A DNA stretch of 14,393 nucleotides from the NCBI GenBank assembly GCA_019247975.1, contig JAFBAD010000120.1, forward strand, positions 1-14,393. The letters run 5' to 3'. The position numbers and the translations under genes are program-made. Positions within the stretch are counted from its first letter, which is position 1, and every line of letters starts with the position of its first letter. Source of the DNA: Acidimicrobiia bacterium. GTDB taxonomy: Bacteria > Actinomycetota > Acidimicrobiia > Acidimicrobiales > Iamiaceae. Under the pieces are notes generated by a model that searched no databases, was not told the DNA's origin, and saw only the letters and a program-made list of their open reading frames with translations. Positions 1 to 7,099 of the stretch are shown here, one piece after another.

Positions 1-240
1 GAGGCGGCGGCGCTGCTCGCCCGCCTCGGTCAGGACGAGCCGGTGATCGATCAGCAGCGGCGCATGGTCTCCGTCGCGGTCGATCCGGCGGTCAAGGTGC
101 CGGAGATCGTCCGGGCCTTCGACTCGTCCGGCATCGGGGTGGACGACGTGATGCGTCGCAGCTCCACCCTCGACGACGTGTTCCTCACGCTCACCGGCGC
201 ACCTGCGGTCGAGCGCGATCCCGAGGAGGTGGCGGCATGA
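1..240 (+). CDS. ABC transporter ATP-binding protein, C-terminal fragment (DrrA/daunorubicin-resistance type)
   Basis: This is the 3' end of a gene that begins before the window; 79 codons are visible in frame 1, ending in TGA. The nucleotide-binding motifs lie upstream and are not seen. The visible part has the usual tail of the DrrA-like exporter ATPases: a small alpha/beta segment (VSVAVDPAVKVPEIVRAFDS) followed by the characteristic STLDDVFLTLTG near the C-terminus. Its stop overlaps the ATG of the next gene, an ABC-2 type permease, by four bases (ATGA), so the two are translationally coupled and should form one exporter. In this family the ATPase works as a dimer on the cytoplasmic face and drives efflux of a drug, lipid or polymer. 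The substrate cannot be read from this fragment. Confidence 0.85.
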   Translation, partial: EAAALLARLGQDEPVIDQQRRMVSVAVDPAVKVPEIVRAFDSSGIGVDDVMRRSSTLDDVFLTLTGAPAVERDPEEVAA

Positions 241-1046
241 CCGAGACGATGACCGATCTGCGGTGGGCGCTGGCCGACGGGTGGACCGTCGCCCGGCGGA
301 ACCTCACCCACGTGCGCTACATGCCCGAGAAGCTGATGGACGTCACGCTGCAGCCGATCCTCTTCGTGCTGCTGTTCACCTACGTCTTCGGCAGCGCCAT
401 CCACGTGCCGGGCGTGTCCTACAAGGACTTCCTGATGGCCGGCATCTTCGCTCAGACGCTGACCTTCACCTGCGCCGGTACGGCGATCAGCATGGCCGAC
501 GACATGTCGAAGGGCGTCGTGGATCGCTTCCGGTCGCTGCCCATCGCGCGGTCGGCCGTGCTCGTCGGCCGGACGTCGGCCGACCTGGTGACCGGGCTCA
601 TCGGCCTCGCGCTGCTCGTCACCACGGCGACGCTCATCGGTTGGAGGGTGCACGACGGCATCCCGAGCGCGCTCGCGGGCCTCGCGCTGCTCATGCTGTT
701 CGGCTACGCGATGAACTGGCTCGGGACGCTCGTCGGGCTGACCGTGCGCGACCCCGAGTCCGCGCAGCAGGTGATGTTCCTCGTCGCGTTCCCGCTGAGC
801 TTCATCTCCAGCGCGTTCGTGCCCCCCGATGGGATGCCGCCGGTGCTGCGGGCGTTCGCCCAGTGGAACCCGTTGAGCGCGGTCGTCGGTGCGTTGCGCG
901 ACCTGTTCGGCAACGGACCGGTCCCGACCACCGGGCCCTGGCCGGTGACCCATCCTGTGGCTGCCGCGCTCCTCTGGTCGTTCGCGATCCTTGCGGTGTG
1001 CCTCCCCCTCGCCGTGCACCGCTACCGCTCCGCCGTCTCGCGCTGA
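237..1046 (+). CDS. ABC-2 type transporter permease (DrrB-like)
   Basis: This 269-residue integral membrane protein has the layout of the ABC-2 permease family. A charged N-terminal cytoplasmic segment (to about residue 35) is followed by about six hydrophobic segments, roughly at residues 37-58, 65-85, 110-135, 145-170, 178-198 and 240-262. The loop after the second membrane segment has the DDMSKGVVDRFRSLPI stretch that is conserved in DrrB-like permeases (the KG..DRFRSLP motif). The proline-rich turn FVPPDGMPPVLRAFAQWNPLS before the last segment is also typical. The start ATG lies inside the stop of the ATPase gene (ATGA), so the pair forms one exporter. The substrate is unknown. The next gene begins 16 bases after the stop, so it may belong to the same transcript although its function is unrelated. 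Confidence 0.9.
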   Translation: MTETMTDLRWALADGWTVARRNLTHVRYMPEKLMDVTLQPILFVLLFTYVFGSAIHVPGVSYKDFLMAGIFAQTLTFTCAGTAISMADDMSKGVVDRFRSLPIARSAVLVGRTSADLVTGLIGLALLVTTATLIGWRVHDGIPSALAGLALLMLFGYAMNWLGTLVGLTVRDPESAQQVMFLVAFPLSFISSAFVPPDGMPPVLRAFAQWNPLSAVVGALRDLFGNGPVPTTGPWPVTHPVAAALLWSFAILAVCLPLAVHRYRSAVSR

Positions 1047-1062
1047 TCTCCTCGCCGCCCAC

Positions 1063-2148
1063 ATGAGGGCCGACGTGGTGGTGATCGGCGCGGGCGCGAT
1101 GGGGTCGGCGACGGCGTGGTGGCTGGCCCGCCGCGGTCACGACGTGGTGCTGGTCGAACGGTTCGAGGCCGGCCACGATCGGGGCAGCTCCCACGGCGTC
1201 GCCCGCATCTTCCGGCACGCCTACGAGGACGCGCACTACGTCCGCATGGCGAAGGAGGCGCTCCCGCTGTGGCGGGAGCTCGAGGACGACGCCGGACAGG
1301 TGCTGCTGGAGCTGACCGGTTGCGTCGACCACGGTCCCGCCCCGGTGGTGGAGCGCATCGCCGCGGCGCTGATCGGCGAGTCGATGGCGCGGGAGGTGCT
1401 CGACGCCGAGGCGGCCACCCGGCGGTGGCCCGGCATGCGCTTCGACGAGGCGGTGCTGTTCCATCCCGAAGGCGGCCGCTGCCTCGCCGACGCGACGGTG
1501 CTCGCGCTGCAGGGGCGGGCGGGGGCGCACGGCGCGGTCGTGCGCTTCGGCGCCGGGCCGGCGTCGCTGGAGGTGAACGCAGCGGGCGACGGCGTGCGGG
1601 TGCGCGCCGGCGACGAGGAGTGGGACGCGCGCGTCGCCGTTGTGACCGCGGGCGCGTGGGTGCGCCAGGTGCTCGGTGCGGTCGCGCCGGTGCCGACGAC
1701 GGTCACGCTCGAGCAGGTGCAGCACTTCACACCGATCGACCCTGCGCTGGAGTGGCCGAGCTTCCTGCACCACCGCGCGGATGCGCCGGTCGTGTACGGC
1801 CTGCGGTCCCCGGGCGAAGGAGTGAAGGTCGACGAGCACCACGCGGGTCCGGTCGTCGATCCGGAGACCGACGCGCGTGAGCCCGACCCGGTCCGGCGCC
1901 GAGCAGTCGCCGACTACGTGCGCGCGTGGTTCCCGGGTCTCGACCCGACGCCGGTCCACACCTCGACGTGCCTCTACACGACCACGCCGACCGAGGACTT
2001 CGTCATCGACCGGGTCGGACCCGTCGTCATCGGGTCACCGTGCTCGGGCCACGGCTTCAAGTTCACGCCGCTCGTCGGCCGCATGCTGGCCGACCTCGCC
2101 GACGGCACCGAGACCATGCCCGACCCCCGCTTCGCCCTGCGCGTATGA
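1063..2148 (+). CDS. FAD-dependent amine oxidase, monomeric sarcosine oxidase / N-methyltryptophan oxidase family
   Basis: This 361-residue flavoprotein of the DAO fold probably oxidises an N-methyl amino acid or similar secondary amine to an imine, giving H2O2. The N-terminus has the dinucleotide-binding VVIGAGAMGSATAWWLA (GxGxxG at residues 9-14). The family signature GSSHGVARIFRHAY follows, with the two arginines (R48, R51) that in monomeric sarcosine oxidase lie at the flavin and substrate site. C303 in TCLYTTTPTEDFVID aligns with the cysteine that carries covalent 8-alpha-S-cysteinyl FAD. K333 in SGHGFKFTPLVG aligns with the oxygen-activating lysine near the C-terminus. I chose the ATG at 1063 because it stands two residues before the beta strand of the FAD fold; an upstream GTG at 991 would overlap the permease gene. 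The exact substrate is not determined. The stop codon TGA forms the first bases of a hairpin shared with another locus. Confidence 0.88.
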   Translation: MRADVVVIGAGAMGSATAWWLARRGHDVVLVERFEAGHDRGSSHGVARIFRHAYEDAHYVRMAKEALPLWRELEDDAGQVLLELTGCVDHGPAPVVERIAAALIGESMAREVLDAEAATRRWPGMRFDEAVLFHPEGGRCLADATVLALQGRAGAHGAVVRFGAGPASLEVNAAGDGVRVRAGDEEWDARVAVVTAGAWVRQVLGAVAPVPTTVTLEQVQHFTPIDPALEWPSFLHHRADAPVVYGLRSPGEGVKVDEHHAGPVVDPETDAREPDPVRRRAVADYVRAWFPGLDPTPVHTSTCLYTTTPTEDFVIDRVGPVVIGSPCSGHGFKFTPLVGRMLADLADGTETMPDPRFALRV

Positions 2149-2185
2149 AGGCAATACCGGTCGGGATCCGACCGGTATTGCCTTC
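2147..2185. terminator. Perfect 18-bp inverted repeat, bidirectional terminator-like hairpin (copy 1)
   Basis: GAAGGCAATACCGGTCGG (2147-2164) and its exact reverse complement (2168-2185) are separated by a 3-base loop, GAT. The hairpin sits in a convergent junction: its first two bases belong to the TGA of the flavoenzyme gene, and the minus-strand PPOX gene stops five bases beyond its other end. There is no U-tract, so it would be a U-less terminator of the type common in high-GC Gram-positives. The same 18-bp arm recurs at 7098-7136. Confidence 0.8.
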
Positions 2186-2190
2186 GAAGA

Positions 2191-2610
2191 TCAGCGGGCG
2201 GTCCAGCCGGACCAGCGTTCGACCGTGACGGCGATCGCGGTGGTGATCGACGCGGGGTCGGCATACGCCGGGTAGCGGGCCGCGAGCCCGGTGCGGGCTC
2301 GGGCGAGCTGTCGGGCATCGGTCTCCCGGGCACGGCCGGTGGCGCGCACCCACCACAGCTGCGACCAGTCGTCGTCGTAGCGCTCGGTCAGCAGCGTGAC
2401 GCGCGGGTCGCGCTCGATGTTGGCCAGCCGTTGCAGCCGCGCCGACGCCTTCGGCTTCACCGCGTCGATCGGGATCCAGACGAGGTCACCGTCGACCGCG
2501 AAGACCGCGGGTACGAGGTCGACGCCTCGTTCCGGATGCAACGTTCCGAGCACCAGGTGGTCCGCAGCGGCGAAGCGCCGGCGGCACTCATCGTCGTCGA
2601 GCCGCGGCAC
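2191..2610 (-). CDS. PPOX-class, probable F420-dependent oxidoreductase (Rv0121-like)
   Basis: This 139-residue small split-barrel flavin/deazaflavin protein belongs to the pyridoxamine 5'-phosphate oxidase superfamily. The stretch from about residue 14 (AAADHLVLGTLHPERGVDLV) is the first barrel strand. DAVKPKASARLQRLANIERD followed by RVTLLTERYDDDWSQLWWVR is the hallmark of the actinobacterial Rv0121-like subfamily, which is predicted to use coenzyme F420. Cofactor use is inferred from the subfamily and is not visible in the sequence. The start is a GTG at 2608-2610, one base after the TGA of the DUF4349 gene, so translation is probably coupled. The two form one minus-strand unit that ends at the hairpin shared with the converging flavoenzyme gene. 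The physiological substrate is unknown. Confidence 0.85.
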   Translation of the reverse strand: MPRLDDDECRRRFAAADHLVLGTLHPERGVDLVPAVFAVDGDLVWIPIDAVKPKASARLQRLANIERDPRVTLLTERYDDDWSQLWWVRATGRARETDARQLARARTGLAARYPAYADPASITTAIAVTVERWSGWTAR

Positions 2611-2611
2611 C

Positions 2612-3385
2612 TCACGAGGGTCGCGCGCGGCGACGACCGACCCAGACCAGCAGCAGCACGAGGAACACGATCACCGGCAGGAACGGGAGCACGAACCCCG
2701 CCACCGCAAGCGCCAGGACGCCTGCGGTCGCGAACACGACCGCACCGGTGCGCAGGCCGTCGAGGAAGCTCGGCAGCCCGTGGTCGACCGTGAGGCGGTG
2801 CTCCTCGGTGAAGCGGGCGTCGATGGATGCCATGTCGACCTGACCGTGCAGCGTGCGGAGCCTGCCCTCCATCGACTCGATCGAGGCCTCGCGCGTCTCG
2901 AGCTCGCGCTCGATCGAGATGACGTCTGCGGTCGAGTCCGCGCCCCCGAGCAGGGTGCGCAACCGCGCCGCGCTGGCCCGAGCGCCGTCCAGCCGACCCT
3001 GGAGGTCGACGACGTCGTCGGTCACGTCCGTGGCGGTGCTGGATCGCGACAGCGTCGTGCCCAGGCGGCCGAGCCGGTCCAGCACCGAGCGGAAGCGCGC
3101 CGGTGGCACGTGGAAGGTGACCCGCACCTCGTCGGTGTGCTCGAGGTCCGCCTGCTGCGAGAAGAGGGAGCCGCCGGCCTGCTCCACGAGGTCGGTCGCC
3201 CGGTCGGCCGCGCGGTCGGGGTGGCGCACGCTCACGACCAGATCGGCGGTGTACACGATGTCGCGGTCGGCCGTCGCCGGCGTCGGTGCTGCCTGCGTCG
3301 GGACCGCCCGCTCGTCCGCGCCGCACGAGGCGAGCCCGAACACGACGACGATCACGAGCAGGAGAAGCCGCCCAGCGCGTCCCAC
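2612..3385 (-). CDS. DUF4349 domain-containing lipoprotein
   Basis: This 257-residue envelope protein has a classic lipoprotein signal: basic MGRAGR, a hydrophobic core, and lipobox LASC with the modified cysteine at residue 21. After a short linker (about 22-38), the DUF4349 region begins with DIVYTADLVVSVRHPDRAAD and includes GGSLFSQQADL and VRVTFHVPPARFRSVLDRLG. A charged, probably coiled-coil stretch follows (about residues 120-175, rich in R, E, L and A). The C-terminus is a long hydrophobic segment (about 214-250) ending in GRRRARPS, so the protein is anchored at both ends. The function of DUF4349 proteins is unknown. The start is a GTG at 3385, preceded eight bases earlier by a -10-like box, which fits a leaderless mRNA. 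The downstream PPOX gene starts one base after this stop. Confidence 0.85.
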   Translation of the reverse strand: MGRAGRLLLLVIVVVFGLASCGADERAVPTQAAPTPATADRDIVYTADLVVSVRHPDRAADRATDLVEQAGGSLFSQQADLEHTDEVRVTFHVPPARFRSVLDRLGRLGTTLSRSSTATDVTDDVVDLQGRLDGARASAARLRTLLGGADSTADVISIERELETREASIESMEGRLRTLHGQVDMASIDARFTEEHRLTVDHGLPSFLDGLRTGAVVFATAGVLALAVAGFVLPFLPVIVFLVLLLVWVGRRRARPS

Positions 3386-3393
3386 GAGCCCGG

Positions 3394-3423
3394 ACGATAG
3401 GACTGCCTCACATCTGCTGTCAG
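3394..3423 (-). promoter_or_regulatory. Candidate sigma70-type promoter of the DUF4349 gene
   Basis: On the minus strand CTGACA (3423-3418, five of six bases of TTGACA) is followed by an 18-base spacer and TATCGT (3399-3394). Eight bases separate the -10 box from the GTG start, so the transcript would begin at or next to the start codon. There is no Shine-Dalgarno sequence, consistent with leaderless translation. Confidence 0.45.
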
Positions 3424-3463
3424 GACAGGAGGGCGAACTGACGCGTGATCGTCACAGGACGGG

Positions 3464-3909
3464 TCAGTCGTCGTGGAGGCTCCGTGGCGCGGTCTTGTCG
3501 TCGCGCTCCGAGCGGCACAGGTACGCCCACGCACCTACGGGCAAGGTCGACCGGCGGTGTTCCTCGACGGGGAGCGGAGGTGCCTGGTGGATGTAGCGCG
3601 TGGCCATGGCGTCCACACCGGTTCGCCCGCTCGGATCGACCCGTCCCGCCGACGGTTGTTCGGCGAGCCACCGGCACGCCCGCTCGCCGTCGGCCATGAC
3701 GGTCGCACGGTGCGATGCCGCCCAGGCGCGGTAGCGAGCCGGTCCCTGAGGATCCGTGCTGGTGACCCACCCGTCGATGTAGGTCACCACGTAGCGGTAG
3801 TACGCCTCGGGGTCGGGCGGAGACGCTGGACGACTGCGCTGTCGCCGGCCAGCGCGACGAGACCGGCCGCGAACGCCAGCGCGCACACCACCCCGAGCAG
3901 CTTGACCAC
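3464..3909 (-). pseudogene. Small secreted or membrane-anchored protein of unknown function, apparent -1 frameshift
   Basis: The protein coding signal runs in two frames. From a GTG at 3909, preceded by a G-run (GGGGGG, a possible ribosome binding site), one frame gives a convincing signal or anchor peptide: VVKLLGVVCALAFAAGLVAL and then AGDSAVVQR. That frame then turns into arginine-rich nonsense and stops at 3784. From about 3823 the frame displaced by one base continues with a natural-looking sequence: SPPDPEAYYRYVVTYIDGWV, an RYRAWAASHRATVMADGERA segment, MATRYIHQAPPLP and GAWAYLCRSERDD, ending in TGA at 3464. This second frame has no plausible N-terminus of its own. Inserting one base near 3824 would give one protein of about 148 residues with an export signal and two cysteines in the mature part, laid out rather like small exported actinobacterial proteins. 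It could be a true pseudogene or a sequencing/assembly deletion. No slippery heptamer that would suggest programmed frameshifting is visible. Confidence 0.6.
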
Positions 3910-4022
3910 GGTCCCCCCAAACCCTTCCGCCGAGGGAGTCAGTTGAGCAGGGATCCGGCGGCGACGGGCATCGGGCGCTGCGGCCCCACGAACCAAAAGC
4001 CCGCTGTTGCGAGCATTTTCGC

Positions 4023-4028
4023 CTAGCT
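4023..4028 (+). promoter_or_regulatory. Candidate -10 box of the mod operon (leaderless)
   Basis: TAGCTT fits TAnnnT and ends eight bases before the ATG of the HTH-Mop regulator at 4037. I see no good -35 match at 16-19 bases. No Shine-Dalgarno sequence precedes the ATG. The 127-base gap (3910-4036) separates this operon from the divergent frameshifted gene, so any operator for the molybdate regulator should be here. A short imperfect inverted repeat, GCGA-6-TCGC, lies at 4009-4022 just before the box. Confidence 0.4.
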
Positions 4029-4036
4029 TCCTCGCG

Positions 4037-4432
4037 ATGACGAGCTTGAAGGCAGGGCAAGCTGCTGAACTCGTGGGGGTGAGCGTCGACACCGTGCGGC
4101 GCTGGACCGACGAGGGCGTGCTGGCCAGCACCCGTACGAGCGGTGGACAGCGCCTGATCGACGGCGCCGACCTGGCCCGGTTCATGCGCGAGCACGCCGA
4201 CGACCCGGGTCCCGACACGACGGTCGCCCGGTCGGCCCGCAACCGCTTCCCGGGGATCGTGACCGCAGTCGTGAAGGACACGGTGATGGCCCAGGTCGAC
4301 ATCCAGGCCGGACCGCACCGCGTCGTCTCGCTGATGTCCCGGGAGGCCGTCGACGAGCTGCACCTCGAACCCGGCGCGCTCGCCATCGCCTCGGTGAAGG
4401 CGACCACGGTCGTGGTGGAGGTGCCGGCATGA
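4037..4432 (+). CDS. HTH (excisionase/MerR-like) plus Mop/TOBE domain protein, probable molybdate-responsive regulator
   Basis: This 131-residue two-domain protein begins with a MerR/excisionase-type helix-turn-helix at residues 3-52: LKAGQAAELVGVSVDTVRRW, then a wing containing TSGGQRLIDGADLARFM. A short linker leads to a single Mop (TOBE, molybdenum-pterin/oxyanion-binding) domain at about 66-131: RNRFPGIVTAVVKDTVMAQV, VVSLMSREAVDELHLEPG and ASVKATTVVVEVP. It heads the modABC operon, and its stop overlaps modA's ATG (ATGA), so it is most likely an intracellular molybdate or tungstate sensor acting on this operon. This is not classical ModE, which has a LysR-type winged helix and two Mop domains. 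I chose ATG 4037 because it lies next to the HTH and eight bases after a -10-like box; a TTG at 4007 would add ten residues of unconvincing sequence. The direction of regulation is inferred, not seen. Confidence 0.85.
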   Translation: MTSLKAGQAAELVGVSVDTVRRWTDEGVLASTRTSGGQRLIDGADLARFMREHADDPGPDTTVARSARNRFPGIVTAVVKDTVMAQVDIQAGPHRVVSLMSREAVDELHLEPGALAIASVKATTVVVEVPA

Positions 4433-5244
4433 GGCGCCGCCTGCTCGCGCTGTCCGTCGTCCTCGCGCTGGTGTTCGTCGGCGTCGCGTGCGGCGACGAC
4501 AGCGACAGCAACAAGGCCGACACCACGTCCACCACGCAGAGCACCGCGGCGAAGGACACGCTCGAGGGCGAGATCGTCGTGAGCGCAGCTGCGTCGCTCA
4601 CCGAGGCGTTCGACGAGATCGCCAAGGACTTCGAGACCGCCCACCCCGGCGTGGAGGTGAGCCCCGACTACGGGCCCAGTTCGGGCCTGTCCGACGACAT
4701 CCTCGCCGGCAAGCCGAGCGACATCTTCGCATCGGCGGACCAGACGAACATGCAGAAGCTCGTCGACGGCAAGGCGGTCGATGCGGGAGCGCCCAAGGTC
4801 TTCGCGCGGAACCGACCCGAGATGGCGGTGCCGAAGGGCAACCCGGGCGGGGTCAAGGGCCTCGCTGACTTCGCCAAGTCCGACCTGGACATCGGCCTGT
4901 GCGCCGCCGACGTTCCGTGTGGGAAGTTCGCCCGGCAGGTGCTCGACCAGGCCGGCATCACACCGTCCGTCGACACCAACGAGGTCGACGTGAAGTCGCT
5001 CCTCGGCAAGATCGAGAGCAACGACCTCGACCTCGGGATGGTGTACCACACCGATGTCGTGGCGGCCGGGGACCAGGTCGAGGGGATCGAGATACCCGAC
5101 GACCAGAACGTGATCGCCGTCTATCCGATCGCGGCGTTGAAGGACTCGAAGAACCAAGACGTCGCCGAGGCGTTCGCGGCGTACGTCGCGAGCCCTGCCG
5201 CGCAGTCGGTGCTCGAGAAGTTCGGGTTCCTCCCGCCGTCTTGA
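4429..5244 (+). CDS. modA: Molybdate ABC transporter substrate-binding lipoprotein ModA
   Basis: This 271-residue protein starts with a lipoprotein signal: MRRRLLALSVVLALVFVGVA followed by the lipidated cysteine C21. A low-complexity D/S/T-rich spacer runs to about residue 43. The periplasmic-binding-protein type 2 fold then begins with GEIVVSAAASLTEAFDEIA, the ModA hallmark whose serine contacts the oxyanion. Other ModA signatures follow: DYGPSSGLSDDI (second oxyanion-contact serine), PSDIFASAD, FARNRPEMAVPKGNP, LCAADVPCGKFARQVL, and GMVYHTDV with the conserved tyrosine. The C-terminus, AAQSVLEKFGFLPPS, is typical (the 'FGF' end of ModA proteins). It captures molybdate, or tungstate, outside the membrane and delivers it to ModBC. 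The ATG overlaps the regulator's stop by four bases. The choice between molybdate and tungstate cannot be made from this sequence alone. Confidence 0.93.
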   Translation: MRRRLLALSVVLALVFVGVACGDDSDSNKADTTSTTQSTAAKDTLEGEIVVSAAASLTEAFDEIAKDFETAHPGVEVSPDYGPSSGLSDDILAGKPSDIFASADQTNMQKLVDGKAVDAGAPKVFARNRPEMAVPKGNPGGVKGLADFAKSDLDIGLCAADVPCGKFARQVLDQAGITPSVDTNEVDVKSLLGKIESNDLDLGMVYHTDVVAAGDQVEGIEIPDDQNVIAVYPIAALKDSKNQDVAEAFAAYVASPAAQSVLEKFGFLPPS

Positions 5245-5255
5245 GCCGCTCGGGC

Positions 5256-6035
5256 ATGACCACACCGCTGCCGGTCCGCGTGCTGGCCGCGGTGGGGTTC
5301 GCCTTCGTCCTGCTGCCGTTCCTCGGCCTCCTCCAGCGCACCCCGTGGTCGCAGCTGCCGAGCCTCGTGACCCGGCCGGACGTCCGCCAGGCGCTCCGGC
5401 TCAGCATCCTGACGTCACTGGCCGCGATGTTCCTCGCGATCGTGCTCGGCGTGCCGCTCGCATGGGTGCTCGCCCGCACCCACATCCCCGGGCGCAGCGT
5501 GGCGCGAGCGATCGTGACCCTCCCGATGGTTCTGCCGCCGGTCGTCGGCGGTGCCGCGCTGCTGTTCGCGCTGGGCCGCAACGGCCTCGTCGGGCAGTAC
5601 CTCGACGACTGGTTCGACATCCGATTGCCGTTCACGACCGTCGCGGTGGTGCTGGCGCAGACGTTCGTGTCGATGCCGTTCCTCGTGGTCACCGTCGAAG
5701 CCGCGCTGCGCTCGACCGACGTCCGCTACGAGCAGGCGGCCGCGACGCTCGGCGCGGGACGGTGGACCACCTTCCGACGGGTCACGCTGCCGTCGGTGGC
5801 GCCGTCGGTGCTCGCCGGCGCGGTGCTCTGCTGGGCGAGAGCCCTCGGCGAGTTCGGCGCCACCATCTCGTTCGCCGGGAACCTGGAGGGCCGCACCGAG
5901 ACCGTCCCGCTCGCCATCTACATCGAGCTGCAGCGCGACCGTGACGCGGCGATCGCGATGTCGCTCGTCCTCGTGGTGATCTCGCTGGTCGTGCTCGTCG
6001 CCCTCCGCGACCGGTGGTATCGCGTACAAGGGTGA
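5256..6035 (+). CDS. modB: Molybdate ABC transporter permease ModB
   Basis: This 259-residue inner-membrane permease has about six hydrophobic segments, at roughly residues 9-28, 46-72, 85-108, 125-150, 183-205 and 230-252. The cytoplasmic EAA loop that docks to the ATPase reads EQAAATLGAGRWTTFRRVTLP (conserved G followed by the LP ending). Further ModB features are SLAAMFLAIVLGVPLAWVLA, VTLPMVLPPVVGGAALLFAL, and ARALGEFGATISFAGNLEGR with TETVPLAIYIELQ near the C-terminus. ATG 5256 follows the modA stop by eleven bases. An in-frame TTG at 5241 overlaps the modA stop (TTGA) and would match the 4-base overlap style of this operon, so the start could lie five residues upstream. It transports the oxyanion handed over by ModA. 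Confidence 0.93.
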   Translation: MTTPLPVRVLAAVGFAFVLLPFLGLLQRTPWSQLPSLVTRPDVRQALRLSILTSLAAMFLAIVLGVPLAWVLARTHIPGRSVARAIVTLPMVLPPVVGGAALLFALGRNGLVGQYLDDWFDIRLPFTTVAVVLAQTFVSMPFLVVTVEAALRSTDVRYEQAAATLGAGRWTTFRRVTLPSVAPSVLAGAVLCWARALGEFGATISFAGNLEGRTETVPLAIYIELQRDRDAAIAMSLVLVVISLVVLVALRDRWYRVQG

Positions 6036-7099
6036 AGTCGGGTGCACTGCGCGCATCGGTGCAGTTGTCGCGCAGCACGTTCACGCTCGACGTGGACATC
6101 GCGGTGGCGGCGGGTGAGACCGTCGCGGTGGTCGGGCCCAACGGCGCCGGGAAGTCGACGCTCCTCTCGATCGTCGCCGGGCTGCTCGTTCCCGAGGCCG
6201 GGCGGATCGAGATCGCCGGTGTAGCGGTCGACGACGTCGCGGCCGGGATCCACGTCCCGCCCGAGCGGCGCGCGGTCGGGCTCGTCTTCCAGGACCACCT
6301 GCTGTTCCCGCACCTCAGCGCGCTGGAGAACGTGGCGTTCGGCCTGCGCAGCCGCGGGGTGCCGAAGCCCGAGGCGCGGCAGCGGGCCGCCGTCTGGCTC
6401 GAGCGCCTCGGCGTCGCCCACCGGGCCGGTGCTCGGCCCCGGTCGCTGTCGGGCGGAGAGGCGCAGCGGGTGGCGCTCGCCCGCTCGCTCGCCATCGAGC
6501 CCGACGTGCTGCTGCTCGACGAGCCGCTGTCCGCGCTCGATGTCGAGACGCGCGACCGCGTGCGCAGCGAGCTGCGGACCCACCTCGCCGGCTTCGCCGG
6601 GCCGCGCGTCGTCGTCACCCACGACCCGGTCGAGGCGATGGTGCTGGCCGACCGCATGGTCGTGCTCGAGGGTGGTCGGGTCAGCCACGACGGCACCCCG
6701 GCGGAGCTCACCCGCCATCCGCGCACGCACTACGTGGCGCGATTCGTCGGGCTCAACCTCTACTGCGGCCAGGCGAGCGGTTCGACCCTCGACGTCGACG
6801 GTGGTGGCCGCATCGTCGCCGCGCCCGACGAGCCGGTCGAGGGTCAGGCGGCCGCGACCGTCCGCCCGCAGGCGGTGTCCCTGCACCTGCAGCGGCCCGA
6901 AGGGACGCCCCGCAACGTGTGGCCGGGCCGGGTCGTCGGCGTGGACGCGACCGGCGAGCGCGTCCGGGTCGAGGTGGAGAGCGAGCCGCCGGTGATCGCC
7001 GAGATCACGCCGGCCGCGCTGGCCGACCTCCGGCTGGCCTCGGGCGACGAGGTGTGGGTGTCGATCAAGGCGACCGACGTCCACCTCGAACCCGCCTGA
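6032..7099 (+). CDS. modC: Molybdate ABC transporter ATP-binding protein ModC
   Basis: This 355-residue ABC ATPase has every catalytic motif: Walker A GPNGAGKST (residues 35-43), Q-loop VFQDHLLFPHLS, signature LSGGEAQRVALARSLA, Walker B DVLLLDEPLSALD and H-loop VVVTHDPVEA. After about residue 230 comes an extension with NLYCGQASGSTLDVDGGGRI and a C-terminal TOBE-type regulatory domain (about 290-355, WPGRVVGVDATGERVRVEVE to the end). This is as expected for the sulfate/molybdate/spermidine ATPase group, and the operon context makes it ModC. The start GTG at 6032 overlaps the modB TGA (GTGA). GTG 6014 is an in-frame alternative adding six residues. The stop TGA runs into the shared hairpin at 7098. 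It energises oxyanion import through ModB. Confidence 0.92.
   Translation: MKSGALRASVQLSRSTFTLDVDIAVAAGETVAVVGPNGAGKSTLLSIVAGLLVPEAGRIEIAGVAVDDVAAGIHVPPERRAVGLVFQDHLLFPHLSALENVAFGLRSRGVPKPEARQRAAVWLERLGVAHRAGARPRSLSGGEAQRVALARSLAIEPDVLLLDEPLSALDVETRDRVRSELRTHLAGFAGPRVVVTHDPVEAMVLADRMVVLEGGRVSHDGTPAELTRHPRTHYVARFVGLNLYCGQASGSTLDVDGGGRIVAAPDEPVEGQAAATVRPQAVSLHLQRPEGTPRNVWPGRVVGVDATGERVRVEVESEPPVIAEITPAALADLRLASGDEVWVSIKATDVHLEPA

Noticed and set aside
802..1959. Minus-strand open frame opposite the permease and flavoenzyme genes
   Set aside because: It is R/H/D-rich antisense sequence without motifs. The plus strand has well-supported proteins across the same bases.
2396..3400. Plus-strand open frame opposite the PPOX and DUF4349 genes
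   Set aside because: The composition is shadow-like and there is no ribosome binding site. The minus strand holds two recognisable families.
3811..3830. Programmed frameshift site in the small exported protein gene
   Set aside because: No X-XXY-YYZ slippery heptamer, stem-loop or internal Shine-Dalgarno stimulator stands out near the switch point, so a mutation or sequence error is the simpler reading.
3784..5265. Minus-strand 493-codon frame reading through the regulator and modA
   Set aside because: Only its last 30 codons or so, from GTG 3909, look real (the export peptide of the frameshifted gene). The rest is antisense of the mod operon.
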